Source: Bacteroidota bacterium
Lineage (GTDB): Bacteria; Bacteroidota; Bacteroidia; Chitinophagales; Chitinophagaceae
Assembly (NCBI GenBank): GCA_018267795.1
Contig: JAFDXS010000072.1
Span: forward strand, 1-8,454
Direction of reading: 5' to 3'
Length of the DNA: 8,454 bases
Shown: positions 1 to 5,465 of the stretch, piece after piece
Numbering within the stretch: position 1 is the first letter of the stretch
Layout of the letters: every line of letters begins with the position of its first letter
Made by a program: the position numbers and the translations under genes
The notes under the pieces: model-generated
What the model was told of the DNA's origin: nothing
Databases searched by the model: none
What the model saw: only the letters and a program-made list of their open reading frames with translations

Positions 1-720
1 AAGGAGAAAAACTATGAATGTATAGGTGTATATGGCAGGAATGCCAAATCAGCCACCATGCTTGCAAACGAAATATACGCTGATACCTGTGGCTCTATAT
101 CTGATGTGAAGGATAATGCTGATATATGCATAATGGCAGTATCTGACCATGCAATAGAGGACCTTGCACAATACCTTTCGCTACACAACACCATACTTGC
201 GCATACCGCAGGCTCTATAAGCATTGAGGCAACGACCCATGCTGCCGAAGACAGGGCAGTAATATGGCCCGTGTACTCGATACTTAAAGCAGACTTGCCT
301 ATGCACCGTGAAATACCTTGCGCATGGGAAGCATCATCAGAAAAAGCCAAATATTACGCTAAAGCTGTTATTGATTCTTTTACCGATCTATCATTTGAGG
401 CTAAGGAACAGCAGCGCAATTGGCTGCATCTAACTGCAGTAATAAGCAATAACTTCATAAATCACTTGCTGACGATATGTGAGGAGATATGCAAAAAACA
501 GAACATACCTTTTGCTGTATTACAGCCAATTATTAAGCAAACGTTCGAGCGTAGCCTGTATCATGCTCCATCTGAGATGCAAACGGGACCTGCTAAAAGA
601 GGAGACCTCGCGACAATAAATAAACACTTGGGGCTGCTAGGCCAAAACCCTGAGTGGCAGGAGATTTACAAGGCACTAAGCAATGCTATTGAAAAGATGT
701 ATAGCGATATAAGCCGTTAA
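1..720 (+). CDS. Rossmann-like / DUF2520 domain oxidoreductase (5' truncated by window edge)
   Basis: The frame is open from base 1 to the TAA at 718-720, giving 239 visible codons. The true start lies before the window, because the N-terminal glycine-rich nucleotide-binding loop expected for this family is missing and the first visible residues (YECIGVYGRN) correspond to the second strand of the Rossmann fold. The ATG at 58 is an internal methionine. Visible order: rest of the Rossmann domain (ADICIMAVSDHAIEDLA, then ILAHTAGS), a WPVYSI segment, then the helical DUF2520 domain with NWLHLTAVISNNFINHLL and the conserved QTGPAKRGD...INKHL block. The family is annotated as F420/NADP-type oxidoreductases related to ProC and 6-phosphogluconate dehydrogenases, but its substrate is unknown. 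The gene runs in the same direction as fdx, 44 bp upstream. Family assignment is firm; function is open. Confidence 0.88.
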   Translation, partial: KEKNYECIGVYGRNAKSATMLANEIYADTCGSISDVKDNADICIMAVSDHAIEDLAQYLSLHNTILAHTAGSISIEATTHAAEDRAVIWPVYSILKADLPMHREIPCAWEASSEKAKYYAKAVIDSFTDLSFEAKEQQRNWLHLTAVISNNFINHLLTICEEICKKQNIPFAVLQPIIKQTFERSLYHAPSEMQTGPAKRGDLATINKHLGLLGQNPEWQEIYKALSNAIEKMYSDISR

Positions 721-735
721 AAGCTGTCGAAGCAT

Positions 736-743
736 TAACTTTG
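736..743 (+). promoter_or_regulatory. Putative Bacteroidota -7 promoter element ahead of fdx
   Basis: TAACTTTG matches the Bacteroidota -7 consensus TAnnTTTG exactly and lies 21 bases before the ATG of the ferredoxin gene, in the 44-bp gap after the DUF2520 gene. I find no clear TTG -33 element at the usual 17-23 base spacing, so this is a single-element match. It could let fdx-iscX-kdsC be transcribed apart from the upstream gene. Confidence 0.3.
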
Positions 744-764
744 CGCAAAATCTTAAGGATTTAC

Positions 765-1100
765 ATGTATACAATAAAATTTAAGTTTGAACAAAAAGGA
801 CTGGAACCTGTAACTATAGAAAATGCGCAGCCCGGATACAGCATACTGGAAATAGCCCTGGAAAACAATATAGAACTGCACCACAACTGCGGAATGGTAT
901 GTGCCTGCAGCACCTGCCACCTGTACCTGGAAAAGGGAGAAGAATTTGTGCCTGAAATATCTGACAAAGAGGAAGATTTTATAGACCGCGCCCGCAACCC
1001 AAAGCTAAACTCAAGACTTGGCTGCCAATGTATATTGGAAGATGGCAGTGGCAGTGTGGAAGTAACTATACCGGACCAGTCTGTGATACACGGCGACTAA
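765..1100 (+). CDS. fdx: [2Fe-2S] ferredoxin, adrenodoxin/ISC type
   Basis: A 111-residue ferredoxin, the usual size of ISC-type Fdx. I start it at ATG 765 because AAGGA at 755-759 sits 5 bases upstream; a TTG at 741 in the same frame would add eight residues of no family character. The cluster ligands follow the adrenodoxin pattern: Cys42, Cys48 and Cys51 (C-x5-C-x2-C within NCGMVCACSTCHLYLEKG) and Cys87 in RLGCQ. It probably donates electrons for iron-sulfur cluster assembly in the cytoplasm, which fits iscX 28 bp downstream. Two further cysteines, Cys46 and Cys89, lie right beside the ligands. An electron-transfer role for another enzyme cannot be excluded, since iscU, iscS and hscBA are not nearby. 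Confidence 0.93.
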   Translation: MYTIKFKFEQKGLEPVTIENAQPGYSILEIALENNIELHHNCGMVCACSTCHLYLEKGEEFVPEISDKEEDFIDRARNPKLNSRLGCQCILEDGSGSVEVTIPDQSVIHGD

Positions 1101-1128
1101 TAAACAAATAACAGCTTATACAACAACT

Positions 1129-1368
1129 ATGGCTCATTACGAACCACCGATAAAATGGAATGATTACGAAGACATTGCTATAAAGCTTTATGAAAAGTTT
1201 GGCGATGACTTTGACGAGAGTAAAATATACCGTATCCGTTTCACTGATTTGATGGAATGGGTATTACAATTACCACACTTTGAAGGGAAACGTGAGGAAT
1301 GTAACGAAGGACACCTGGAAATGATACAGACCAACTGGGTATATGAATGGCGCGACAACCAGAACTAA
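1129..1368 (+). CDS. iscX: Iron-sulfur cluster assembly protein IscX
   Basis: A small acidic protein of 79 residues, somewhat longer than the 66-residue E. coli IscX (YfhJ). The family signature is clear: KWNDYEDIAIKLYEKF near the N-terminus, the IRFTDLMEWV block in the middle (E. coli has a VRFTDMHQWI-like block), and CNEGHLEMIQTNWVYEW at the end. IscX is known to bind iron and the cysteine desulfurase IscS and to tune the rate of cluster assembly. Its position directly after fdx reproduces the end of the proteobacterial isc operon (fdx-iscX), but without hscB, hscA or iscU. The stop codon TAA overlaps the ATG of kdsC by one base (TAATG), so the two are probably translationally coupled. No Shine-Dalgarno site is visible. 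Confidence 0.9.
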   Translation: MAHYEPPIKWNDYEDIAIKLYEKFGDDFDESKIYRIRFTDLMEWVLQLPHFEGKREECNEGHLEMIQTNWVYEWRDNQN

Positions 1369-1877
1369 TGAATAATCTCTTAGAACTTTTTGCACCTATA
1401 CGCACGTTTGTTTTTGATGTAGATGGCGTGCTCACAGACGGAAACTTAATACTTACCGAAGATGGACACATGCTGCGCAGCATGAATATAAAGGACGGCT
1501 ATGCCCTGCAGCTGGCCGTAAAGAAAGGCTATAATGTTTGGATTATATCGGGCGGAAAATCTGAAGCAGTAAAACTGCGCCTGAATAAGCTGGGCATAAC
1601 ACAAGTACATATAGGCGTAGAAAGCAAGAAGGAACTGCTGCATGAAATAACTACATCATCCAATCTTGGATATGAAAGCATCCTGTATATGGGTGATGAT
1701 ATACCTGACTATGCTGCTATGCAGCAATGCGGCCTACCCTGCTGCCCTAATGATGCCGTAACAGAAATAAGACAGGTAGCTAAATATATTTCGCCATATA
1801 ATGGCGGCAAAGGCTGCGTGCGAGACGTAATAGAGAAAGTATTAAAGCTTAATGGTGATTGGCAATTGCCGGCATAA
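1368..1877 (+). CDS. kdsC: 3-deoxy-D-manno-octulosonate 8-phosphate phosphatase (HAD family)
   Basis: Hydrolyses Kdo-8-phosphate to free Kdo, in the cytoplasm, for the lipopolysaccharide inner core. The protein has 169 residues, the length of stand-alone, capless KdsC/YrbI phosphatases. HAD motif I is FDVDGVLTDG (nucleophile Asp17, acid/base Asp19), motif II is ISGGKS (Ser61), motif III is Lys87 in ESKKELL, and motif IV is MGDDIPDYAAM (Asp110, Asp111, Asp114). The C-terminal GGKGCVRDVIEKVL stretch resembles the conserved tail that closes the active site in KdsC tetramers. I start it at ATG 1368, which overlaps the iscX stop by one base; an in-frame ATG at 1347 would overlap iscX by 22 bases and add seven unconserved residues. 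A related HAD sugar phosphatase is the only real alternative, and the kdsB and kdnB genes on the other strand support the Kdo role. Confidence 0.88.
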   Translation: MNNLLELFAPIRTFVFDVDGVLTDGNLILTEDGHMLRSMNIKDGYALQLAVKKGYNVWIISGGKSEAVKLRLNKLGITQVHIGVESKKELLHEITTSSNLGYESILYMGDDIPDYAAMQQCGLPCCPNDAVTEIRQVAKYISPYNGGKGCVRDVIEKVLKLNGDWQLPA

Positions 1878-1887
1878 TGCGCAATAA

Positions 1888-2250
1888 CTACTGTATTATT
1901 TCGAACTGCCCATCTAATTTAAAAAGTTGGGCATCTTCTGTTTTGAATGCTGCATTCACTTTGTAAGCGCCTTCCATTTCCGACCATTGGATATTAAGTG
2001 TAGGTTGCACCTCAGGAGTTATTAGCTGAAGGAATTTCACATTGTTTGCAGCTCTTATCAGCAATTGCTGTCCTGTTTGCTGTTGCAGCAATTCCTTTAC
2101 TATTTGCAACATACAAACGCCTGGCACTACGGGCTGAGCAGGAAAATGACCTTTGAAAATATCGTGTGAAGCATCAAAAACTATCTTACAAGCATATGTG
2201 TTGCCTTCCGTTTGTTCCTCTGCTATTTTGTAAAAATCATTAATCAGCAT
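1888..2250 (-). CDS. FabZ-like hotdog-fold protein with altered active site
   Basis: A 120-residue single hotdog domain related to 3-hydroxyacyl-ACP dehydratases. The signature is SHDIFKGHFPAQPVVPGVCM: His35 in GHFP matches the catalytic His of FabZ, and PVVPGV matches the conserved PxMPGV turn. Fourteen residues after the His, where FabZ has its catalytic Glu (and FabA an Asp), this protein has Gln49. It is also shorter than typical FabZ (about 140-150 residues). It is therefore either an unusual dehydratase, a partner subunit, or an acyl-chain binding or thioesterase-like protein. It is the last gene of the deacetylase/LolA/lipoprotein set; its ATG lies inside the end of the lipoprotein gene (11-base overlap). 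Housekeeping fatty acid synthesis is unlikely from this context; a role in making or handling a special acyl product is inferred. Confidence 0.8.
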   Translation of the reverse strand: MLINDFYKIAEEQTEGNTYACKIVFDASHDIFKGHFPAQPVVPGVCMLQIVKELLQQQTGQQLLIRAANNVKFLQLITPEVQPTLNIQWSEMEGAYKVNAAFKTEDAQLFKLDGQFEIIQ

Positions 2251-2884
2251 GCTCTTCTATTTTTTTCAGTTGAATGGTGAAATGTGCTTTGTGATGGGTA
2301 AATAAAATCGAGCCAGGCATATCGTGTGCTGCCTTCTTTTCTCCGATGGTTATAGTCGTTACTGCTTTATGCTTACCGGCATTCTCAATCCTTATCAGTG
2401 CTCCATTTTCTTCAATATAATAAGCGTATCCTTTGCTTAATGTGAAGCGATAATAAGTGTCGTTACCGTTTTTATATAAAGTTTCAGATTGCTTGTTCAG
2501 GCCGCGCATCATGAACAAATTAAGGTCTTTTTCTAATAATTTTACTACTGCCGGCTTATTTAGTTGCGGAAGTATATCATATACCTGTACTGAGTCATTC
2601 TTATCCCAGCCAAAGTCGAAAAAAGTAAAGCCCATTTCATTTTGGAATATAACCCTTGCGCTACCGTCATCCATTTGCTTAAAGAAGAGAATACCACTAA
2701 GATGGAATTTTTTGAATAAGAACTTACCATCTACTGTGCAGCGATATATTTCTCTTTTAAAAACAGGTTTGTATTTCAGTGCAGTGGCTTTAGAGCTCTT
2801 TATCTCATGGAGGGAGCGATAATGAGAGGCACAGGAAGTGAACAATAAAATGACAATACTAATTAACCCTAAAAAGTGTCTCAT
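2240..2884 (-). CDS. Predicted outer-membrane-type lipoprotein of unassigned family
   Basis: A 214-residue protein with a classic lipoprotein signal peptide: a short basic start (MRH), hydrophobic GLISIVILLF, then the lipobox FTSC with the acylated cysteine at position 18. The mature part is mostly predicted beta strand. Its core, roughly residues 60-125, reads GILFFKQMDDGSARVIFQNE followed by FFDFGW and then KLLEKDLNLFMM. I do not recognise a named family. The strand-rich pattern and its place just after a LolA-like gene (26-base overlap) make a LolB-like receptor or a lipid-binding role plausible, but that is inference. The stop codon overlaps the start of the hotdog gene by 11 bases. Its mature N-terminus (CASHYRS) lacks an obvious acidic inner-membrane retention or surface-export signal, so an outer-membrane inner-leaflet location seems likeliest. 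Confidence 0.8.
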   Translation of the reverse strand: MRHFLGLISIVILLFTSCASHYRSLHEIKSSKATALKYKPVFKREIYRCTVDGKFLFKKFHLSGILFFKQMDDGSARVIFQNEMGFTFFDFGWDKNDSVQVYDILPQLNKPAVVKLLEKDLNLFMMRGLNKQSETLYKNGNDTYYRFTLSKGYAYYIEENGALIRIENAGKHKAVTTITIGEKKAAHDMPGSILFTHHKAHFTIQLKKIEEHAD

Positions 2885-3500
2885 TCAGCGATACGTTGTG
2901 CTTCGTGTTCGTAAAATCCATATCAGTATAATCCCCACCCTGCTCTGTCATCACCAATTGATTGACATCAAAGTTCCGTTTGTTAATATACACATCTATC
3001 TGCCTGAACATCTTTTTCATTCCTTCTGTAATAGGTGATAAGGATAACAAATAATGCTGTCCATTCTCAAAAGCCTGGACTTTGAAATCAGGGTTTTGAA
3101 ACACCGAACCACGCATACAGTCTATAATGATACGGTTCACTGATTGCATCATTTTGCTGTTGCGTGTATTTATCTTATTTGTTTTTTGCTCGTCTTTTAC
3201 CAACAACCTGCCACCATTCATTACCAACAAGTAAGAATATGGCGATGTATATTCTATACGCACCTTATCATCTTTTTTGAAGTAGAATTTCCCTTTAGAT
3301 TTTATCTTGTCAGAAAGCATGGAGAGGTTTTTCGTTTGGGTGAAATCGCTCGCTATGGTTTCTATTGAAGCATTGGATTTAGTCAATGCATCTTTAAAAG
3401 CAGTTACATTTTTCATATCGGCAAAACCCTTGGGCTGAGCCTGCAAAATGAATGGGATAAAAGAAACTAATACAGCACAAAATATATTACGCATACGCAT
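2859..3500 (-). CDS. LolA-family periplasmic lipoprotein/lipid carrier
   Basis: A 213-residue protein with an N-terminal signal peptide (residues 1-21, likely cleaved after FILQA) and a LolA-type half-barrel. Supporting blocks are SDFTQTKNLSMLSDKIKSKG (51-70), KFYFKKDDKVRIEYTSPYSY (71-90), LLVMNGGRL, and near the end GGDYTDMDFTN, all typical of LolA proteins. LolA carries lipoproteins from the inner-membrane LolCDE complex across the periplasm to the outer membrane. Here the gene is sandwiched between a polysaccharide deacetylase and a lipoprotein gene, which suggests a specialised paralogue serving one lipid or lipoprotein rather than the housekeeping LolA. Its ATG at 3500 lies inside the deacetylase gene (14-base overlap; a second ATG at 3494 is also possible), and its 3' end overlaps the lipoprotein start by 26 bases. 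Confidence 0.88.
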   Translation of the reverse strand: MRMRNIFCAVLVSFIPFILQAQPKGFADMKNVTAFKDALTKSNASIETIASDFTQTKNLSMLSDKIKSKGKFYFKKDDKVRIEYTSPYSYLLVMNGGRLLVKDEQKTNKINTRNSKMMQSVNRIIIDCMRGSVFQNPDFKVQAFENGQHYLLSLSPITEGMKKMFRQIDVYINKRNFDVNQLVMTEQGGDYTDMDFTNTKHNVSLNETLFRVN

Positions 3501-4254
3501 CTATAGACAACATTTTATCAATACGCACAAAGGTAAAACCCTTTTTGCGGGCATTTATGATTAAATCAGTTAAAATTTCACGTGTTATGGCCTTTGTATC
3601 ATGCAAGAGAATAATATCGCCGCCCTGCAGTTTACTTAATACACGATTCAATAACACCTGTGGGTCTTTTACTTTAGTATCGAAAGAACGGAGCGACCAG
3701 CCGATGGAACGCATATAGGTTAAGCCTACAGCCTTTGCAAGATTAGGATTAGTAACACCATAAGGAGGTCGAAATAATTTAGGGGTCTTGCCAATAGCTA
3801 TTGCTATTGCTTCATTTGTTTTACGCATCTCTGCAGCCATTGCATTTGCAGATTGCCAATCAAAATTGAAGCCGTGGTTATAACTATGGTTACCTGCCAG
3901 ATGACCTTCCGCGTCTATTCGTTTCAGTAAATCGACATTGGTGGAAGCATTTTTACCGATACAGAAAAATGCAGCTGGTACATTCTGCGCCTTTAATATA
4001 TTGAGGATGGCCGCTGTTTCCTGCCCCGGGCCATCATCGAATGTGAGCGCAATGCATTTTTGATTTGCGCCTTTATTGAATGATTTAAGAAAGAAATTCC
4101 AACGGATATAGATGGCTCCTAAGGCCAATAATGATACATAGACAAACAATAAAACAACAGCCCAAGCCCAATGCAAGCCATAGAAACGCCTCGCTGCCAA
4201 GAACGCGAAAAGGAGCAGGAGAAAAAAAACACGTATGTAATGGAATGGGCGCAA
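3487..4254 (-). CDS. Membrane-anchored CE4 polysaccharide deacetylase
   Basis: A 255-residue NodB-homology (carbohydrate esterase 4) protein. Two hydrophobic segments (about 9-20 and 30-50) anchor it, with the catalytic domain from about residue 65 probably in the periplasm. The CE4 motifs are present: TFDDGPG at 71-77 (Asp73 base, Asp74 metal ligand), HSYNH at 123-127 (metal ligands His123 and His127), RPPYG at 162-166, a Trp186-containing fourth motif, and LLHD at 216-219 (His218). Such enzymes remove N- or O-acetyl groups from chitin-like, peptidoglycan or exopolysaccharide glycans; the substrate here is unknown. The start is TTG at 4254: an in-frame TAA lies two codons upstream and there is no in-frame ATG before the catalytic domain. 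It is the first gene after the kdnB terminator and heads a four-gene overlapping set. Confidence 0.9.
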   Translation of the reverse strand: MRPFHYIRVFFLLLLFAFLAARRFYGLHWAWAVVLLFVYVSLLALGAIYIRWNFFLKSFNKGANQKCIALTFDDGPGQETAAILNILKAQNVPAAFFCIGKNASTNVDLLKRIDAEGHLAGNHSYNHGFNFDWQSANAMAAEMRKTNEAIAIAIGKTPKLFRPPYGVTNPNLAKAVGLTYMRSIGWSLRSFDTKVKDPQVLLNRVLSKLQGGDIILLHDTKAITREILTDLIINARKKGFTFVRIDKMLSIDAYA

Positions 4255-4271
4255 CGCTTATTTATTATCGT

Positions 4272-4313
4272 TAAAAACAAAATGATTGCTCGATAATTTC
4301 AGAGCAATCATTT
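4272..4313 (-). terminator. Rho-independent terminator after kdnB
   Basis: AAATGATTGCTC at 4280-4291 and GAGCAATCATTT at 4302-4313 form a perfect 12-bp stem with a 10-base loop. Read on the minus strand the stem is followed by TGTTTTTAA, a T-rich tract, so it works for transcripts coming from kdnB, whose stop is 18 bases upstream. On the plus strand no comparable T-run follows. The stem is AT-rich, as is common in low-GC genomes. It separates the cinA-kdnB unit from the deacetylase set. Confidence 0.82.
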
Positions 4314-4330
4314 CAATTATCATTTATCAA

Positions 4331-5407
4331 TTATAATCTCTCGTATAGAGCACGAAGACGTTCACGTGTCATTTGTTCTTTCCAGTCTTTACCCAAAGCA
4401 TTTTCCCAAAGCGGTGCCATGCCAAGGGATACATCTATCATTGTATTGAACTGTTCGTCAGTCAGGCCTTTAGTGATGCCAACAGGGATATCAATACCAT
4501 TCTGCTTTACCATCTGGTGAAACTCTTTTACGCCTTCAGGGTAAAATTCTTCCAGGTGGTTAAACACAATACAGTTGCCAATACCATGTTTTGTACCCAA
4601 CAGATAGCTAAGTCCATAGCTTACCGCATGTGCTACGCCCACCTGTGAGTACGCAATACTCATACCGCCAGCATATGACGCCATCATCAGTTGTTCATCA
4701 CTTTCCTCATCCCATTGTTTTTTATTCAGGAATACTTCCTGGCAAAGCTCCAAAGCCTTTTCGCCATAAGAGCGACTAAATGCATTTATGTATGTGCCCT
4801 GCAATGATTCTATACAATGGATATAACAATCCATACCGGTATAGAAGCGTTGATTTACCGGTGCATTCTTTATCAATTCAGGATCCAGAACTATTTGATC
4901 AAAGGGGGTAAAATCAGAGTTCATACCCAGTTTCTTTGTAGGGCCTGTAAGTACGGTAGTGCGTGATACCTCGGCGCCAGTACCTGACAGCGTGGGAATC
5001 CCTACTTTATACACACCTGGGTTTTTCACCAAATCCCAGCCCTGATAATCATGCGCCTTGCCAGGGTTTGTCATCATAAGAGATACAGCTTTCGCAAGAT
5101 CCATTGCAGAGCCACCGCCAATACCTATAACACCTGATACTGTACCGAATTTTGCTTTAAGGTCATCAGCTATTTTATCAACATAAGTAGTCTTTGGCTC
5201 ATGCGTTACATCTGCATCTACCAATATATCATTGCCACGTAGCGGTATGCGTGCCTTAAATGCATTGTCATTTGCAAAAAAATGGTCGAGCAGAAATACC
5301 ATTGGTGCACCCTCTTTTCTATGCGGCGCTAAAATTTCATCTAATTGTTCAAAACAGCCACGGCCATACACCACATAATCTACCATTTTAAAATTGCGAA
5401 ACTTCAT
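4331..5407 (-). CDS. kdnB: KdnB-type iron-dependent dehydrogenase (3-deoxy-D-manno-octulosonate 8-oxidase)
   Basis: A 358-residue group III (iron-type) alcohol dehydrogenase-fold enzyme. The nucleotide-binding GIGGGSAMD lies at 95-103 and SGTGAE at 141-146; the metal ligands fit Asp193, His197, His260 and His274 (in GMDCYIH, VAHAVSYG and KHGIGN). Several stretches match what I remember of Shewanella oneidensis KdnB: YQGWDL, FYTGMDCYIHC, GGMSIAYSQVG, HGIGNC and LEEFYPEGV. KdnB oxidises the C8 hydroxyl of Kdo so that the aminotransferase KdnA can make 8-amino-3,8-dideoxy-Kdo (Kdo8N). The gene lies 43 bp downstream of kdsB on the same strand, which supports the Kdo assignment over a general alcohol dehydrogenase. 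No kdnA is seen in the window. The start ATG at 5407 has no Shine-Dalgarno site. The KdnB family assignment is strong; the exact reaction is inferred from homology and context. Confidence 0.85.
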   Translation of the reverse strand: MKFRNFKMVDYVVYGRGCFEQLDEILAPHRKEGAPMVFLLDHFFANDNAFKARIPLRGNDILVDADVTHEPKTTYVDKIADDLKAKFGTVSGVIGIGGGSAMDLAKAVSLMMTNPGKAHDYQGWDLVKNPGVYKVGIPTLSGTGAEVSRTTVLTGPTKKLGMNSDFTPFDQIVLDPELIKNAPVNQRFYTGMDCYIHCIESLQGTYINAFSRSYGEKALELCQEVFLNKKQWDEESDEQLMMASYAGGMSIAYSQVGVAHAVSYGLSYLLGTKHGIGNCIVFNHLEEFYPEGVKEFHQMVKQNGIDIPVGITKGLTDEQFNTMIDVSLGMAPLWENALGKDWKEQMTRERLRALYERL

Positions 5408-5433
5408 ACTATACTATTATTAGTTTTTAAAAT

Positions 5434-5465
5434 CAAATATAATCAGGTGATTATTCAATACCCAA
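5434..5465 (-). promoter_or_regulatory. Putative promoter for kdnB
   Basis: On the minus strand TATATTTG (5441-5434) matches the Bacteroidota -7 consensus TAnnTTTG, and a TTG (5465-5463) lies 21 bases upstream, within the 17-23 base spacing known for this phylum. The -33 element falls in the last codons of kdsB and the -7 element in the 43-bp gap, 26 bases before the kdnB ATG. This is consensus matching by eye; AT-rich sequence gives chance hits. Confidence 0.38.

Noticed and set aside
741..764. TTG-initiated longer ferredoxin
   Set aside because: The ATG at 765 has a good AAGGA site and gives the normal family N-terminus.
1347..1367. Longer kdsC starting at ATG 1347
   Set aside because: It would overlap iscX by 22 bases and add unconserved residues, while ATG 1368 makes a tight TAATG junction and the normal KdsC N-terminus.
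1861..1870. Palindrome GGCAATTGCC at the end of kdsC, considered as terminator or operator
   Set aside because: It lies within coding sequence, has no loop for a hairpin and no T-run on either side.
2457..2822. A 121-codon open frame on the + strand
   Set aside because: Antisense to the lipoprotein gene, with low-complexity, Ser/Lys/Phe-rich translation and no family match; a shadow frame.
5441..5452. Short inverted repeat AATCA-GG-TGATT between kdsB and kdnB, considered as an operator
   Set aside because: Only 5-bp arms with a 2-base centre, overlapping the kdsB stop; too short to separate from chance in AT-rich DNA.
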